Origin: Streptococcus urinalis 2285-97
Lineage (GTDB): Bacteria; Bacillota; Bacilli; Lactobacillales; Streptococcaceae
Assembly (NCBI RefSeq): GCF_000188055.2
Contig: NZ_AEUZ02000001.1
Coordinates: forward strand, 124,001-188,000
Direction of reading: 5' to 3'
DNA: 64,000 nucleotides
A model generated the notes under the pieces. It did no database searches. It worked only from the letters and a program-made list of their open reading frames with translations, and was not told the DNA's origin. The translations under genes and the position numbers were made by a program. Below are positions 27,335-36,269 of this stretch, in pieces. Positions within the stretch are counted from its first letter, which is position 1, and every line of letters starts with the position of its first letter.

Positions 27335-28614
27335 TAAAACGAATACCATTTATACAAGGGATGGCCTGGTTGATAGTGTTATTTGTACTTCCACTACCAT
27401 TCTTAGTTACCTTTAGTAGTGGTTTACCAAGTATTTATGCCAGTAAAGCACTGCCTTATATGTTGGGTGTTATTGCATATGTGTGGATGCCTTTTGCCAT
27501 CTATGTTGGAACGAAACCAAAGTGGCTTGATCGTTTGATCGGAATGCCATATGCTTATATGATGCATGGTATTATTAGTATTTTAGCAATTGCACTAGCT
27601 TTTTTACATAAAGAAAATAGTCAGTCAAGCGGCTTGATTAAACTAACAGGTGATTATGCATTTACTATTTTCTTATCTTTGGCACTTTATTCTTTAATCT
27701 TCATGGCTGGCTGGTTAACCAGTCGTGTCAAGTTACTTCAATTGATTAAAAAAGGGTTGGAAAAACTATTTAAACATGAATTATCCTTGTGGTTACATAG
27801 ACTTAACCTAATAGCAACTCTATTAGTCTTTATACATGTTCAGTTAATAGATTATGTTGTCGCAAACACACCTTTTATGGCAATGTTTTGGTTGACAAGT
27901 CTTTTTGTAGCAGTAGCCTATATTAGGTCATTCCTAAACCTAAAAAGAAGTAATGTCACTGGCCATCTTGTTAAGAATCAATTGATTGCTGATAATGTCA
28001 GAGAACTAGTCATTAGTGTTTCTAGAAGAGCACACTTGAAATTACAATCAGGGGATTACATTTTTATTTCATTTCCTGAAATTTCAGGGATGACTGAACC
28101 ACATCCTTTTTCATTAGTGAATGATCCAAAGACAGAAAACCAATTTGTTTTAACTATTCGTGGAGATGGCGATTTTACAAAACAATTGTCTCAGGTAGCT
28201 ATTGATTCAAAGGTTTTAGTAGATGGTGGTTTTAGTTTATTCCAATCTGTAATCCGGAAAAACAAAGCCAAAGAACTTGTTATGATTGGTGGTGGTATCG
28301 GAATTGTTCCTTTACTTTCAATAGCTGAAGGAAATCCAGATATACCGACACAATTATTCTATAGTGTCAAAAAAGAGCAAGACTTTCTTTATCAAGAAAA
28401 AATTGCACAGTGGAATCAAAGACCTCAGTTTAGAGGACAACTTCAAGTTGGTCGCTATAGTGATGACTATATTCTTAGTCACTTACCAGAAGATAAGACA
28501 AATCTTGTTGTATTATTAGGTGGACCTATAAGTATGGGACGACACTGGAAGTCATTCTTTTTAGATCAAGGTTTACATGCTGATCAGATTTATTTTGAAG
28601 AATTCTCGTGGTAA
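27331..28614 (+). CDS. ferric-reductase-like transmembrane protein with FAD/NAD(P)-binding domain
   Basis: A 427-residue protein with about six membrane helices (to residue about 205), then a ferredoxin-NADP-reductase-like region with EPHPFSLVNDP (flavin), VMIGGGIGIVPLLS (pyridine nucleotide) and LLGGPISMG near the end. Two His pairs, HGIISILAIALAFLH and HRLNLIATLLVFIH, have the spacing expected for two b-type hemes as in FRE/NOX proteins. It probably takes electrons from cytosolic NAD(P)H across the membrane to the flavinylated partner encoded at 26076. Start overlaps the apbE stop. Appears intact. Confidence 0.85.
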   Translation: MIKRIPFIQGMAWLIVLFVLPLPFLVTFSSGLPSIYASKALPYMLGVIAYVWMPFAIYVGTKPKWLDRLIGMPYAYMMHGIISILAIALAFLHKENSQSSGLIKLTGDYAFTIFLSLALYSLIFMAGWLTSRVKLLQLIKKGLEKLFKHELSLWLHRLNLIATLLVFIHVQLIDYVVANTPFMAMFWLTSLFVAVAYIRSFLNLKRSNVTGHLVKNQLIADNVRELVISVSRRAHLKLQSGDYIFISFPEISGMTEPHPFSLVNDPKTENQFVLTIRGDGDFTKQLSQVAIDSKVLVDGGFSLFQSVIRKNKAKELVMIGGGIGIVPLLSIAEGNPDIPTQLFYSVKKEQDFLYQEKIAQWNQRPQFRGQLQVGRYSDDYILSHLPEDKTNLVVLLGGPISMGRHWKSFFLDQGLHADQIYFEEFSW

Positions 28615-28746
28615 GAACAACCGTTTATGACTTTTTGATACTTTTTAGCCAATGATATGGTAATGTAAAACTATCATTTAAAGTATTAAAAGAAGGTGAC
28701 AATACATTCATTATTATTCATAAACATTAACTAAACAAAAATGATT

Positions 28747-28783
28747 AAAAGCCTAACCTTCTTGAAAGGTTAGGCTTTTTTAT
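28747..28783 (+). terminator. strong hairpin terminator just upstream of the hyaluronate lyase start
   Basis: 14-bp stem AAAAGCCTAACCTT / AAGGTTAGGCTTTT with T run, ending 18-20 nt before ATG 28801. There is no room for a promoter after it, so it either blocks or conditionally controls hyaluronate lyase transcription as well as ending the upstream operon. Confidence 0.9.
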
Positions 28784-28800
28784 GGGAAAAAAGGAGAAAC

Positions 28801-31800
28801 ATGAAAAAACAAACTAAAGTAGTTGCTTTGTTTTCATCTATTATACTAGGGAGTCTATTTGTCATACCTAGTATTAATGCTGAAGAAGTGACAACTATTG
28901 CTACAGAAGTTAATAAAGAACAGCAAGTGACAACTGAAAACCTAGAAAGTGCGCCAAAACAAGTAGTTACTGAAAAAACGGGATTTGAACAAAAGGAAGG
29001 GAGTTTATTAGAAAGACCTGATTTACAAGATGAAAAAGAACAAGTTATCACAACTGCTGATAATCTAGTAAAAAATGATCAATTTATAAAAAAATCCAAT
29101 TCACAGAAAGGCAATGATAAACAAAATGAAGTAGTTGATGATTGGCATTTGTATCAAGATAAAGCGAAAACGACAGAACCTCCGGTAATTAAAACGTCAC
29201 AACAAGGTATCAGTATTGAAAACCAAAAAGACCATGATTTTAAAGGTGTCATTTATCAAGATATTACTATTGAGCCAAAACAAGCATATCAACTACACTA
29301 TGATGTCGAAACAAAAGGAATCACTTCACAAGTCTTTGTCAGGATTATTGAAAAAGATGACAAAAATCCAATTCAGAAAAAAGAACAGATTTGGTATTCT
29401 CAAATGACGAGGGGAAATGAAGATAAACAAACTAATATTCAACACTACTCACCAGACTTAATGGTTTCAAAAGTGAGACTAGAGCTTTATTATGATAAGG
29501 GACGCGGAAAAGTTACTTTCAATAATATTGGTCTAAGACCACTAGGTGAGAAAAAATTAGTTCAGATAAAAAAAGTGGATAATAGTCTTGAAACAAGTGT
29601 TGAATTGCCCTTACACAAAGCCTATGTTTTTAAAAATCAAAATCTATCTTATGCGATAGTTGATGCTAATAATGAAGTTGCACGGATTGAAAAAGGCGTG
29701 TTAATTCCTAAAAAAATAGGAAAAGGGACGATTGAAGCCCGTGATACCAATGGAAAATTACAAGGGACATTTTCTTTCACTATTGTGGAACAAAAAGGGA
29801 ATCCATATCAAAAGCAACTCGACTATTGGCAACAAAGTATCTTAGGTGATCAGTTTTATCATCAAGATAATGTCAAAATGAGACAGATGACTCAACAGAG
29901 TGATAAAGAGATAAAACAAATCTTGGCTGAAAGACGGAATCTTTTAGGAACAAAAGAGATGTCAATGCATGATTTAAAAAAAATAAATCCTGATCAGTTA
30001 GTCAATAGTTATCGTCAATTAGAAAAAATGGCCAAACAAATTAGCATCCCGACGTCCATTTATTACCATGATGGGAAACTAATATCACAAATCAAATCAA
30101 ATATGGATTGGTTAGCAAAAAATGCCTATCATCCTAATATGCAACAAAAAACGGATTCAAATTGGTGGTATTATGAAGTAGCCATTCCAAGAGCTATTGT
30201 AAATACGTTAACCTTACTTTCCCTTATTTTTCTGATAAAGAAATCGTAACTTATACAAGAGGAATTGACTATTTCTTACCAAACCACCACAGCTTTAGAT
30301 CAACCTTAAGAAATCCTTTTGAAGCAAAAGGAGGTAATTTAGTTGATTTGAGTCGTATCAAAATTGTTGCAAGATAAAGACAGGCTGTCAGCAGCAATCA
30401 GTCAATTAAAACAACTGTTTACTTTTCAAGATGGCAAAGCTGTAAAAGAAGGCTTCTATAAAGATGGTTCTTATATTGATCACACTAATGTTGCCTATAA
30501 TGGTGGTTATGGAGTTGTGCTATTAGATGGTTTTAGTCAACTAACACCACTTGTCAAATCATCTGGATTTGCTTTAAGTCAATTTGAATTATCAGTGCTG
30601 AATTCCTGGCTTAAGAAATCATTTTTACCATTTATTGTTAATGGAGAAATGATGGATTTGGTCAGAGGCCGTGCTATCAGTAGATCAAATGAAAGCTCTC
30701 AAAAAACAGCATTAGCGGTTATTAGATCTATACTAAGACTGATTGATACTTACCCAGAAAATAATGAACTGATTGCATTAAAACCTAGATTAAAGTCAGA
30801 ATTAAACAAAGTAACTGAAAGGAACCGGTACCAAGGTATTTCAAGTTATTGGGATTTCTATCTCATGGATAAACTGATGTCTGATCAATCTGTGGCAGAT
30901 TTTAAAGACAATAATCAACTTCATCTATATAATAGAATGGCGAGACTGGTTTATACAAATGCCAAAAAAGACTTTAGCTTTGCTTTAGCAATGCATTCAA
31001 AAAAAGTCTTGAATTTTGAAAGTATGAATAATGAAAATCAAAAAGGTTGGTATTCTGGTGATGGCATGTTTTACCTTTACCAAAAAGGCAATCAAGATTA
31101 TTCAAACCATTATTGGCCAACTGTTGATGCTCACTCACTCCCAGGAACAACTGAGCTTGTTCAAGATCGAAAAAAGGTGACAACAGTTTTAATCAAAGAA
31201 ATTGGAAAAGAAAAATCTGGGATGAGAACCTTATCGTCATCATTTGTTGGCTCTATCAAGGATGAGCATCAAAATGGTGTGGCTACGATGGCATTTAAAA
31301 ATTGGGATGGTCAGTTATCAGCTAAAAAATCTTGGTTTATCTTAAATGATAAAATTGTCTTTTTGGGATCAGATATTAAGAATAAAAGTCAGTCAGAAGT
31401 GGTGACCACTATTGATCAAAAAAGGATAGATCCAAGCAATCCATATCAAGTCTATATTAATCAGACTTTGGTAAATCCAAAAGAAAAACAAGTGTATCAA
31501 AATGTAACCTCAATTTATCTTATCTCTAAAGATAAAAAAATAGCAGTCGGTTATCAGTTCTTTAATCCAACTTCAATTTCATTGGCTGAAGAGAGCCACA
31601 GTGGGAAATGGACAGATATCAATGAAAAAGATAAGAATAAAGAGAATCTGACACAGTCATTTTTATCCATTAAACAGTATCATACAAAAGAAAAAAAGAC
31701 TTATGCTTATAGTATGATGCCAAATGTCAGTCAAGACCAATTTTCAAAAGAACTGGCTGAGCCATCACTTAAGCTTTTATCAAATCAAAAGGACCTCCAG

Positions 31801-31950
31801 GCTATTTACGATAGTAAGCAACAAATTTATGCACTAGCTAATCATACTCCAACTCAAAAAATCATTTCAAATCAGATAATTACTAAAACAGGTTTGTATC
31901 TGATTAATGAAAAAACAGCAATTATCAATCATCAATATTTAAAACATTAA
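28801..31950 (+). pseudogene. polysaccharide lyase family 8 hyaluronate lyase with two frameshifts
   Basis: Signal peptide MKKQTKVVALFSSIILGSLF with cut near INA-EE, then an N-terminal beta-sandwich region and the PL8 catalytic alpha domain (NWWYYEVAIPRAI). The frame moves at about 30220 (one base appears missing in the CTTTCCC run) and again at about 30363-30371, where the frame from 30222 ends at TAA after IKIVAR and the original frame resumes as LLQDKDRLSAA. Downstream are DGSYIDHTNVAYNGGYG (catalytic His and Tyr), RGRAISRS and HSLPGTTE. The intact enzyme would cleave hyaluronan outside the cell. No LPXTG signal at the end. Confidence 0.9.
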
Positions 31951-32016
31951 AATAGATAATATTTCTAATCTTTGTGTTAAAATAGGTAAAATAAAAGAAT
32001 TGATTGGGGAAATCTA

Positions 32017-32904
32017 TTGAAAAATGCTATGTTAATTGTCAATCCAAGTTCAGGTGGAGAAAAGGCAAAATCTTATCAAGAAAAAGCCATGAAAAAGTTG
32101 AAAGCCTATTTTGATAGTGTTGATTTAAAGTTGACTGAAAAAGAGGGAGATGCTGTTCAATTTTCTAAACAAGCTGCAAAAGAACAATATCATAGTATTT
32201 TTGTCATGGGCGGTGATGGAACTGTAAATGAAGGTATTAATGGCATTGCTGAGCAAGCTCATAGACCCCATTTTGGCTTTTTCCCTCTGGGAACCGTCAA
32301 TGATTTGGCGCGTGTCTTAAAGATGCCACTTGACCCAGAAGAAGCCATCTCAAAAATGTCTTTTGAAGAGACGAGTGATTTAGACATTGGAAGAGTAAAT
32401 GAGCATTATTTTATGAATGTCATTGCTATTGGAACCATTCCAGAGTCAGTTAATGATGTTGACCCAAATGAAAAAACAAAATTTGGTAAATTAGCTTATT
32501 TTATCTCAGGCTTTAAGAATATGGTTAATAATGAAGCCTATCATTTTCAGGTTGACATTGATGGGAAAAAGCAAGAAATCAAAACCAGTACGATTCTCAT
32601 AGGCTTGACAAATTCGATTGGTGGCTTTGAACAGCTCATTCCAGAGGCAAAAGTAGATGATGGAAAACTTCATTTTGTCTATTTAAAAGATCAGACCTTT
32701 ATGGATACTGTTAAAGCTATTCCAAGTTTAGTGACTGGGGTTTATGATTCAGATCAAAATGTTTCTTATCACGTTTTTGAAAAAGCTAGTATCTCAACAG
32801 ATCAAAAAGGATTAACCATCAATGTGGATGGAGATGAAGGAGATGAACTTCCCATTACAGTTAGTGTTCTACCATCTCATCTTACAATTTACACTTGTCA
32901 CTAA
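32017..32904 (+). CDS. diacylglycerol kinase-family lipid kinase
   Basis: A 295-residue protein of the DgkB/YegS lipid kinase family: nucleotide-binding FVMGGDGTVNEGINGI and FPLGTVNDLARVL, with NVDGDEGDELP at the end. It probably recycles diacylglycerol to phosphatidic acid at the membrane. It starts with TTG at 32017 after TTGGGGAAA, about 8 nt upstream. Monocistronic, followed by a hairpin. Confidence 0.88.
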   Translation: MKNAMLIVNPSSGGEKAKSYQEKAMKKLKAYFDSVDLKLTEKEGDAVQFSKQAAKEQYHSIFVMGGDGTVNEGINGIAEQAHRPHFGFFPLGTVNDLARVLKMPLDPEEAISKMSFEETSDLDIGRVNEHYFMNVIAIGTIPESVNDVDPNEKTKFGKLAYFISGFKNMVNNEAYHFQVDIDGKKQEIKTSTILIGLTNSIGGFEQLIPEAKVDDGKLHFVYLKDQTFMDTVKAIPSLVTGVYDSDQNVSYHVFEKASISTDQKGLTINVDGDEGDELPITVSVLPSHLTIYTCH

Positions 32905-32932
32905 AAAGTTTCTCTTGTCGAGAGGCTTTTTT
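32903..32932 (+). terminator. terminator after the lipid kinase
   Basis: AAGTTTCTC / GAGAGGCTT stem with two G-U pairs and T6. Confidence 0.75.
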
Positions 32933-32939
32933 AGCTTTA

Positions 32940-33226
32940 ATAAAAATAGTTATTAGAAATTTTCGTTAAAATCCTCATTTTTTTGTTACCCCTTTCATTG
33001 CCTATAATGAGCTTTTTAGCTTCGTTTTTGAAATCTTATCAAATGAAAATCCTTGCTATTAAAGGCTTTTTTAGTGAACAAGACATTTGACAAAAAGAGA
33101 CCACTCTTGTTATAATAGTTATGTTCTGTTTAGGCAGATTCTTTTTTTAAGAAAAAAAGAGACCATCTCATTTGAATTAAGATGTGTCACTTTTCGATAA
33201 GACATAAAATAATATTGGAGAAAAAA
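32940..33226. other. intergenic region and opuA leader
   Basis: About 290 nt. It holds the opuA promoter (33087-33116) and a leader of about 105 nt containing a weak T-rich/A-rich pairing (33141-33162). I recognise no riboswitch. A repressor site for the osmotic regulator BusR might be expected here from other streptococci, but I cannot point to one. Confidence 0.5.
33087..33116 (+). promoter_or_regulatory. opuA promoter
   Basis: TTGACA (33087-33092), an 18-nt spacer and TATAAT (33111-33116): both hexamers perfect. Confidence 0.88.
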
Positions 33227-34441
33227 ATGGGAAACATTTTAGAAGTTAAAAACTTAACCAAAATTTTTGGTAAAAAACAAAAGGCTGCCCTTGATCTCGT
33301 AAAACAAGGAAGAAGCAAAACGGAAATCTTAAAAGCAACTGGTGCTACAGTTGGTGTTTATGATGCTAGCTTTGAAGTTAAAGAAGGCGAAATTTTCGTT
33401 ATCATGGGACTTTCTGGTAGTGGGAAATCTACACTGGTTCGTATGTTAAACCGTTTGATCGAACCATCTTCAGGGAGTATCTTATTAGATGATAAAGATA
33501 TTTCAAAAATGAACCCTGAACAATTACGTGACATTAGACGTCACGACATTAACATGGTATTCCAAAACTTTGGATTATTTCCACATAAAACAATTTTGGA
33601 AAATGCAGAGTTTGGTTTGGAACTACGGGGAATTGCTAAATCTGAAAGACAAGAAATTGCCGAAAAAGCTCTTGAAAATTCAGGTTTATTACCATTTAAA
33701 GATCAATATCCAGACCAATTATCCGGTGGGATGCAACAGCGTGTTGGTTTAGCGCGTGCATTGGCAAATAGCCCTAAGATTTTATTAATGGACGAAGCTT
33801 TCTCAGCTCTTGACCCACTAATCAGACGTGAAATGCAAGATGAGTTACTTGATTTACAAGAAAGTAACCAACAAACTATCATTTTCATCAGTCATGATTT
33901 GAACGAAGCCCTTCGTATTGGTGATCGTATTGCATTGATGAAAGATGGGAAAATCATGCAAATTGGTACAGGTGAAGAAATTCTTACCAATCCAGCCAAC
34001 GACTTTGTTCGTGAGTTCGTCGAAGATATTGACCGTTCTAAAGTCTTGACTGCTCAAAATATCATGATTAAACCGTTAACAACAACTGTTGAACTTGATG
34101 GTCCTCAAGTTGCATTAAATAGAATGTATACTGAAGAAGTTTCAATGCTAATGGCTACTAATAAACGACGTCAATTGGTTGGTTCACTAACAGCAGATGA
34201 TGCAATCGAAGCTAGGAAAAAAGGTTTACCTCTTTCAGAAGTTATCGATCGTGATGTCAGAACGGTATCAAAAGACACTATCATTACAGATATTTTGCCA
34301 CTTATCTATGACTCATCAGCACCAATTGCTGTAACAGACGAAAATAATCGTCTTCTTGGAGTTATTATCAGAGGCCGTGTCATCGAAGCCTTGGCGAATA
34401 TTCAAGATGAAGAAGAGATTGAAGAAGAAGTAAAAGCATAG
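33227..34441 (+). CDS. opuAA: glycine betaine/proline ABC transporter ATP-binding protein
   Basis: From ATG 33227 (after TTGGAG) the protein has 404 residues. Walker [10 protein letters not shown], signature [15 protein letters not shown], Walker [13 protein letters not shown], then a C-terminal pair of CBS domains (about 280-395) as in OpuAA/ProV. It powers import of compatible solutes under osmotic stress; the CBS pair senses ionic strength or c-di-AMP in homologues. The in-frame ATG at 33182 has no Shine-Dalgarno and is not used. 15 nt upstream of opuABC. Confidence 0.96.
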   Translation: MGNILEVKNLTKIFGKKQKAALDLVKQGRSKTEILKATGATVGVYDASFEVKEGEIFVIMGLSGSGKSTLVRMLNRLIEPSSGSILLDDKDISKMNPEQLRDIRRHDINMVFQNFGLFPHKTILENAEFGLELRGIAKSERQEIAEKALENSGLLPFKDQYPDQLSGGMQQRVGLARALANSPKILLMDEAFSALDPLIRREMQDELLDLQESNQQTIIFISHDLNEALRIGDRIALMKDGKIMQIGTGEEILTNPANDFVREFVEDIDRSKVLTAQNIMIKPLTTTVELDGPQVALNRMYTEEVSMLMATNKRRQLVGSLTADDAIEARKKGLPLSEVIDRDVRTVSKDTIITDILPLIYDSSAPIAVTDENNRLLGVIIRGRVIEALANIQDEEEIEEEVKA

Positions 34442-34456
34442 AGAGGATAAATTGGT

Positions 34457-36187
34457 TTGAATAACATTTTATTAGAAAAACTACCAGTAGCTAAAGTGGT
34501 GGAATCATTTACAGAGTGGATTACGGCTACTTTCTCTGGTTTATTTGATGTATTACAAAAAGGTGGTAATGCATTAATGGATTGGGTAACAAATACCTTA
34601 CTCTTCATTAACCCACTTTTATTTATAGTACTACTCACAGTGGCGGTTTTCTTTTTAGCTAAAAAGAAATGGCCATTACCATTATTCACATTCCTTGGAT
34701 TACTATTTATTTACAATCAAGGGTTGTGGGAAAACTTGATCAATACATTTACCTTAGTATTAGTTGCCAGTCTGGTTTCTGTGATTATTGGTATTCCACT
34801 AGGTATTTGGATGGCTAAGAGTGAAACTGTTAAGAAAATTGTAAATCCCATTCTTGACTTCATGCAAACAATGCCTGCCTTCGTTTACTTGATTCCTGCA
34901 GTTGCCTTCTTCGGTATTGGTATGGTTCCAGGTGTATTCGCATCCGTTATCTTTGCCTTACCACCAACTGTTCGTTTTACAAACTTAGGAATTCGTGAAA
35001 TTCCAACAGAATTGGTTGAAGCATCTGATGCCTTCGGATCAACATCACGTCAAAAGTTGTTTAAAGTTGAATTGCCTTTGGCTAAAAATACCATTATGGC
35101 TGGTATTAACCAAACAATGATGCTTGCCCTTTCAATGGTTGTTACTGGTTCAATGATCGGTGCACCTGGTTTAGGTCGTGATGTCTTATCAGCGCTACAA
35201 CATGCTGATATTGGTACTGGTTTTGTTAGTGGTCTTGCTTTAGTTATTTTAGCAATTATTTTGGACCGCGTGACACAAACCTTTAATACAAAAGTTCAAA
35301 AATCTGAAAACAGCAAGTATTCAGCAAATAAAATCGTTGCCATTGCAGCTATTGTTGTTTTTGCCATTGCAGCTATTGGACGCGTTGTTGCAAACATGAC
35401 TTCTGAAGGTTCTGGTAATGGGGAAAAAGTTAAAATTGCTTATGTTCAATGGGACTCAGAAGTTGCTTCATCAAATGTTATTGCTCAAGTCTTGAAAAAA
35501 GAAGGCTATAATGTCGAAATGACACCACTTGATAATGCTGTCATGTGGCAGACTGTGGCAAATGGTAATGCAGACTTTTCAACAAGTGCATGGTTACCAG
35601 TCACTCATGGTGAACAATACAAGAAATACAAATCAAAATTGGATAATCTTGGACCAAACTTAAAAGGAACAAAATTAGGTTTAGTTGTACCAAGTTATAT
35701 GACTGATGTTAACAGTATTGAAGATTTAAATGGTCAAGCAGATAACAAAATTACTGGTATTGAACCAGGTGCTGGTATTATGAATGCTGCTAAATCAGCT
35801 CTAAAAGATTATTCAAGTTTATCAAATTATGAACTTGTTTCAGCTTCAACTGGTGCGATGACGACATCACTTGATCAAGCTATCAAGAAGAAAAAAGAAA
35901 TTATTGTTACTGGTTGGACACCGCATTGGATGTTTGCTAAGTATAAGTTAAAATACTTAAAAGATCCTAAAGGTTCATTTGGTTCATCAGAAAATATCAA
36001 TACCATTGCTCGTAAGGGACTCAAAAAAGACAATCCTAAACTCTATAAAATCATCAATAAATTCCATTGGACTAAAAAAGATATGGAATCTGTGATGCTT
36101 GATATCAACAATGGTACTGATCCTGAAAAAGCTGCTAAAAAATGGATTGATGCTAACGAAGATAAAGTTTCTGAATGGACAAAATAA
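34457..36187 (+). CDS. opuABC: glycine betaine ABC permease fused to substrate-binding domain
   Basis: 576 residues from TTG 34457 with AGAGGAT upstream. The N-terminal part has six to eight membrane helices with the permease EAA-like loop (EASDAFGSTSRQKLFKVELPLA). The C-terminal part (about 325-576) is an OpuAC-type binding domain starting KVKIAYVQWDSEVASS, with Trp-rich ligand sites (NADFSTSAWLPVTH, TGWTPHWMFAKYKLKYL). The fusion is the normal lactococcal/streptococcal OpuA arrangement, tethering the receptor outside the membrane. Intact. Confidence 0.96.
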   Translation: MNNILLEKLPVAKVVESFTEWITATFSGLFDVLQKGGNALMDWVTNTLLFINPLLFIVLLTVAVFFLAKKKWPLPLFTFLGLLFIYNQGLWENLINTFTLVLVASLVSVIIGIPLGIWMAKSETVKKIVNPILDFMQTMPAFVYLIPAVAFFGIGMVPGVFASVIFALPPTVRFTNLGIREIPTELVEASDAFGSTSRQKLFKVELPLAKNTIMAGINQTMMLALSMVVTGSMIGAPGLGRDVLSALQHADIGTGFVSGLALVILAIILDRVTQTFNTKVQKSENSKYSANKIVAIAAIVVFAIAAIGRVVANMTSEGSGNGEKVKIAYVQWDSEVASSNVIAQVLKKEGYNVEMTPLDNAVMWQTVANGNADFSTSAWLPVTHGEQYKKYKSKLDNLGPNLKGTKLGLVVPSYMTDVNSIEDLNGQADNKITGIEPGAGIMNAAKSALKDYSSLSNYELVSASTGAMTTSLDQAIKKKKEIIVTGWTPHWMFAKYKLKYLKDPKGSFGSSENINTIARKGLKKDNPKLYKIINKFHWTKKDMESVMLDINNGTDPEKAAKKWIDANEDKVSEWTK

Positions 36188-36214
36188 AAAAAGTACCCAA
36201 GTGGTACTTTTTTT
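36186..36214 (+). terminator. terminator after opuABC
   Basis: AAAAAGTACC / GGTACTTTTT stem with a 5-nt loop and T run. Confidence 0.92.
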
Positions 36215-36254
36215 ATTTTCAAAACCCTAATTAACTCAGTTTTAAGCTATCCTA

Positions 36255-36263
36255 TGCTATAAT
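36255..36263 (+). promoter_or_regulatory. extended -10 placed 6 nt before polA ATG (probable leaderless mRNA)
   Basis: TGCTATAAT ends at 36263 and ATG is at 36270. No Shine-Dalgarno precedes the ATG. Confidence 0.65.
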
Positions 36264-36269
36264 AACAAT

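Noticed and set aside
33117..33226. Riboswitch (for example c-di-AMP type) in the opuA leader
   Set aside because: The 105-nt leader has only a weak AT pairing and none of the conserved riboswitch cores I know.
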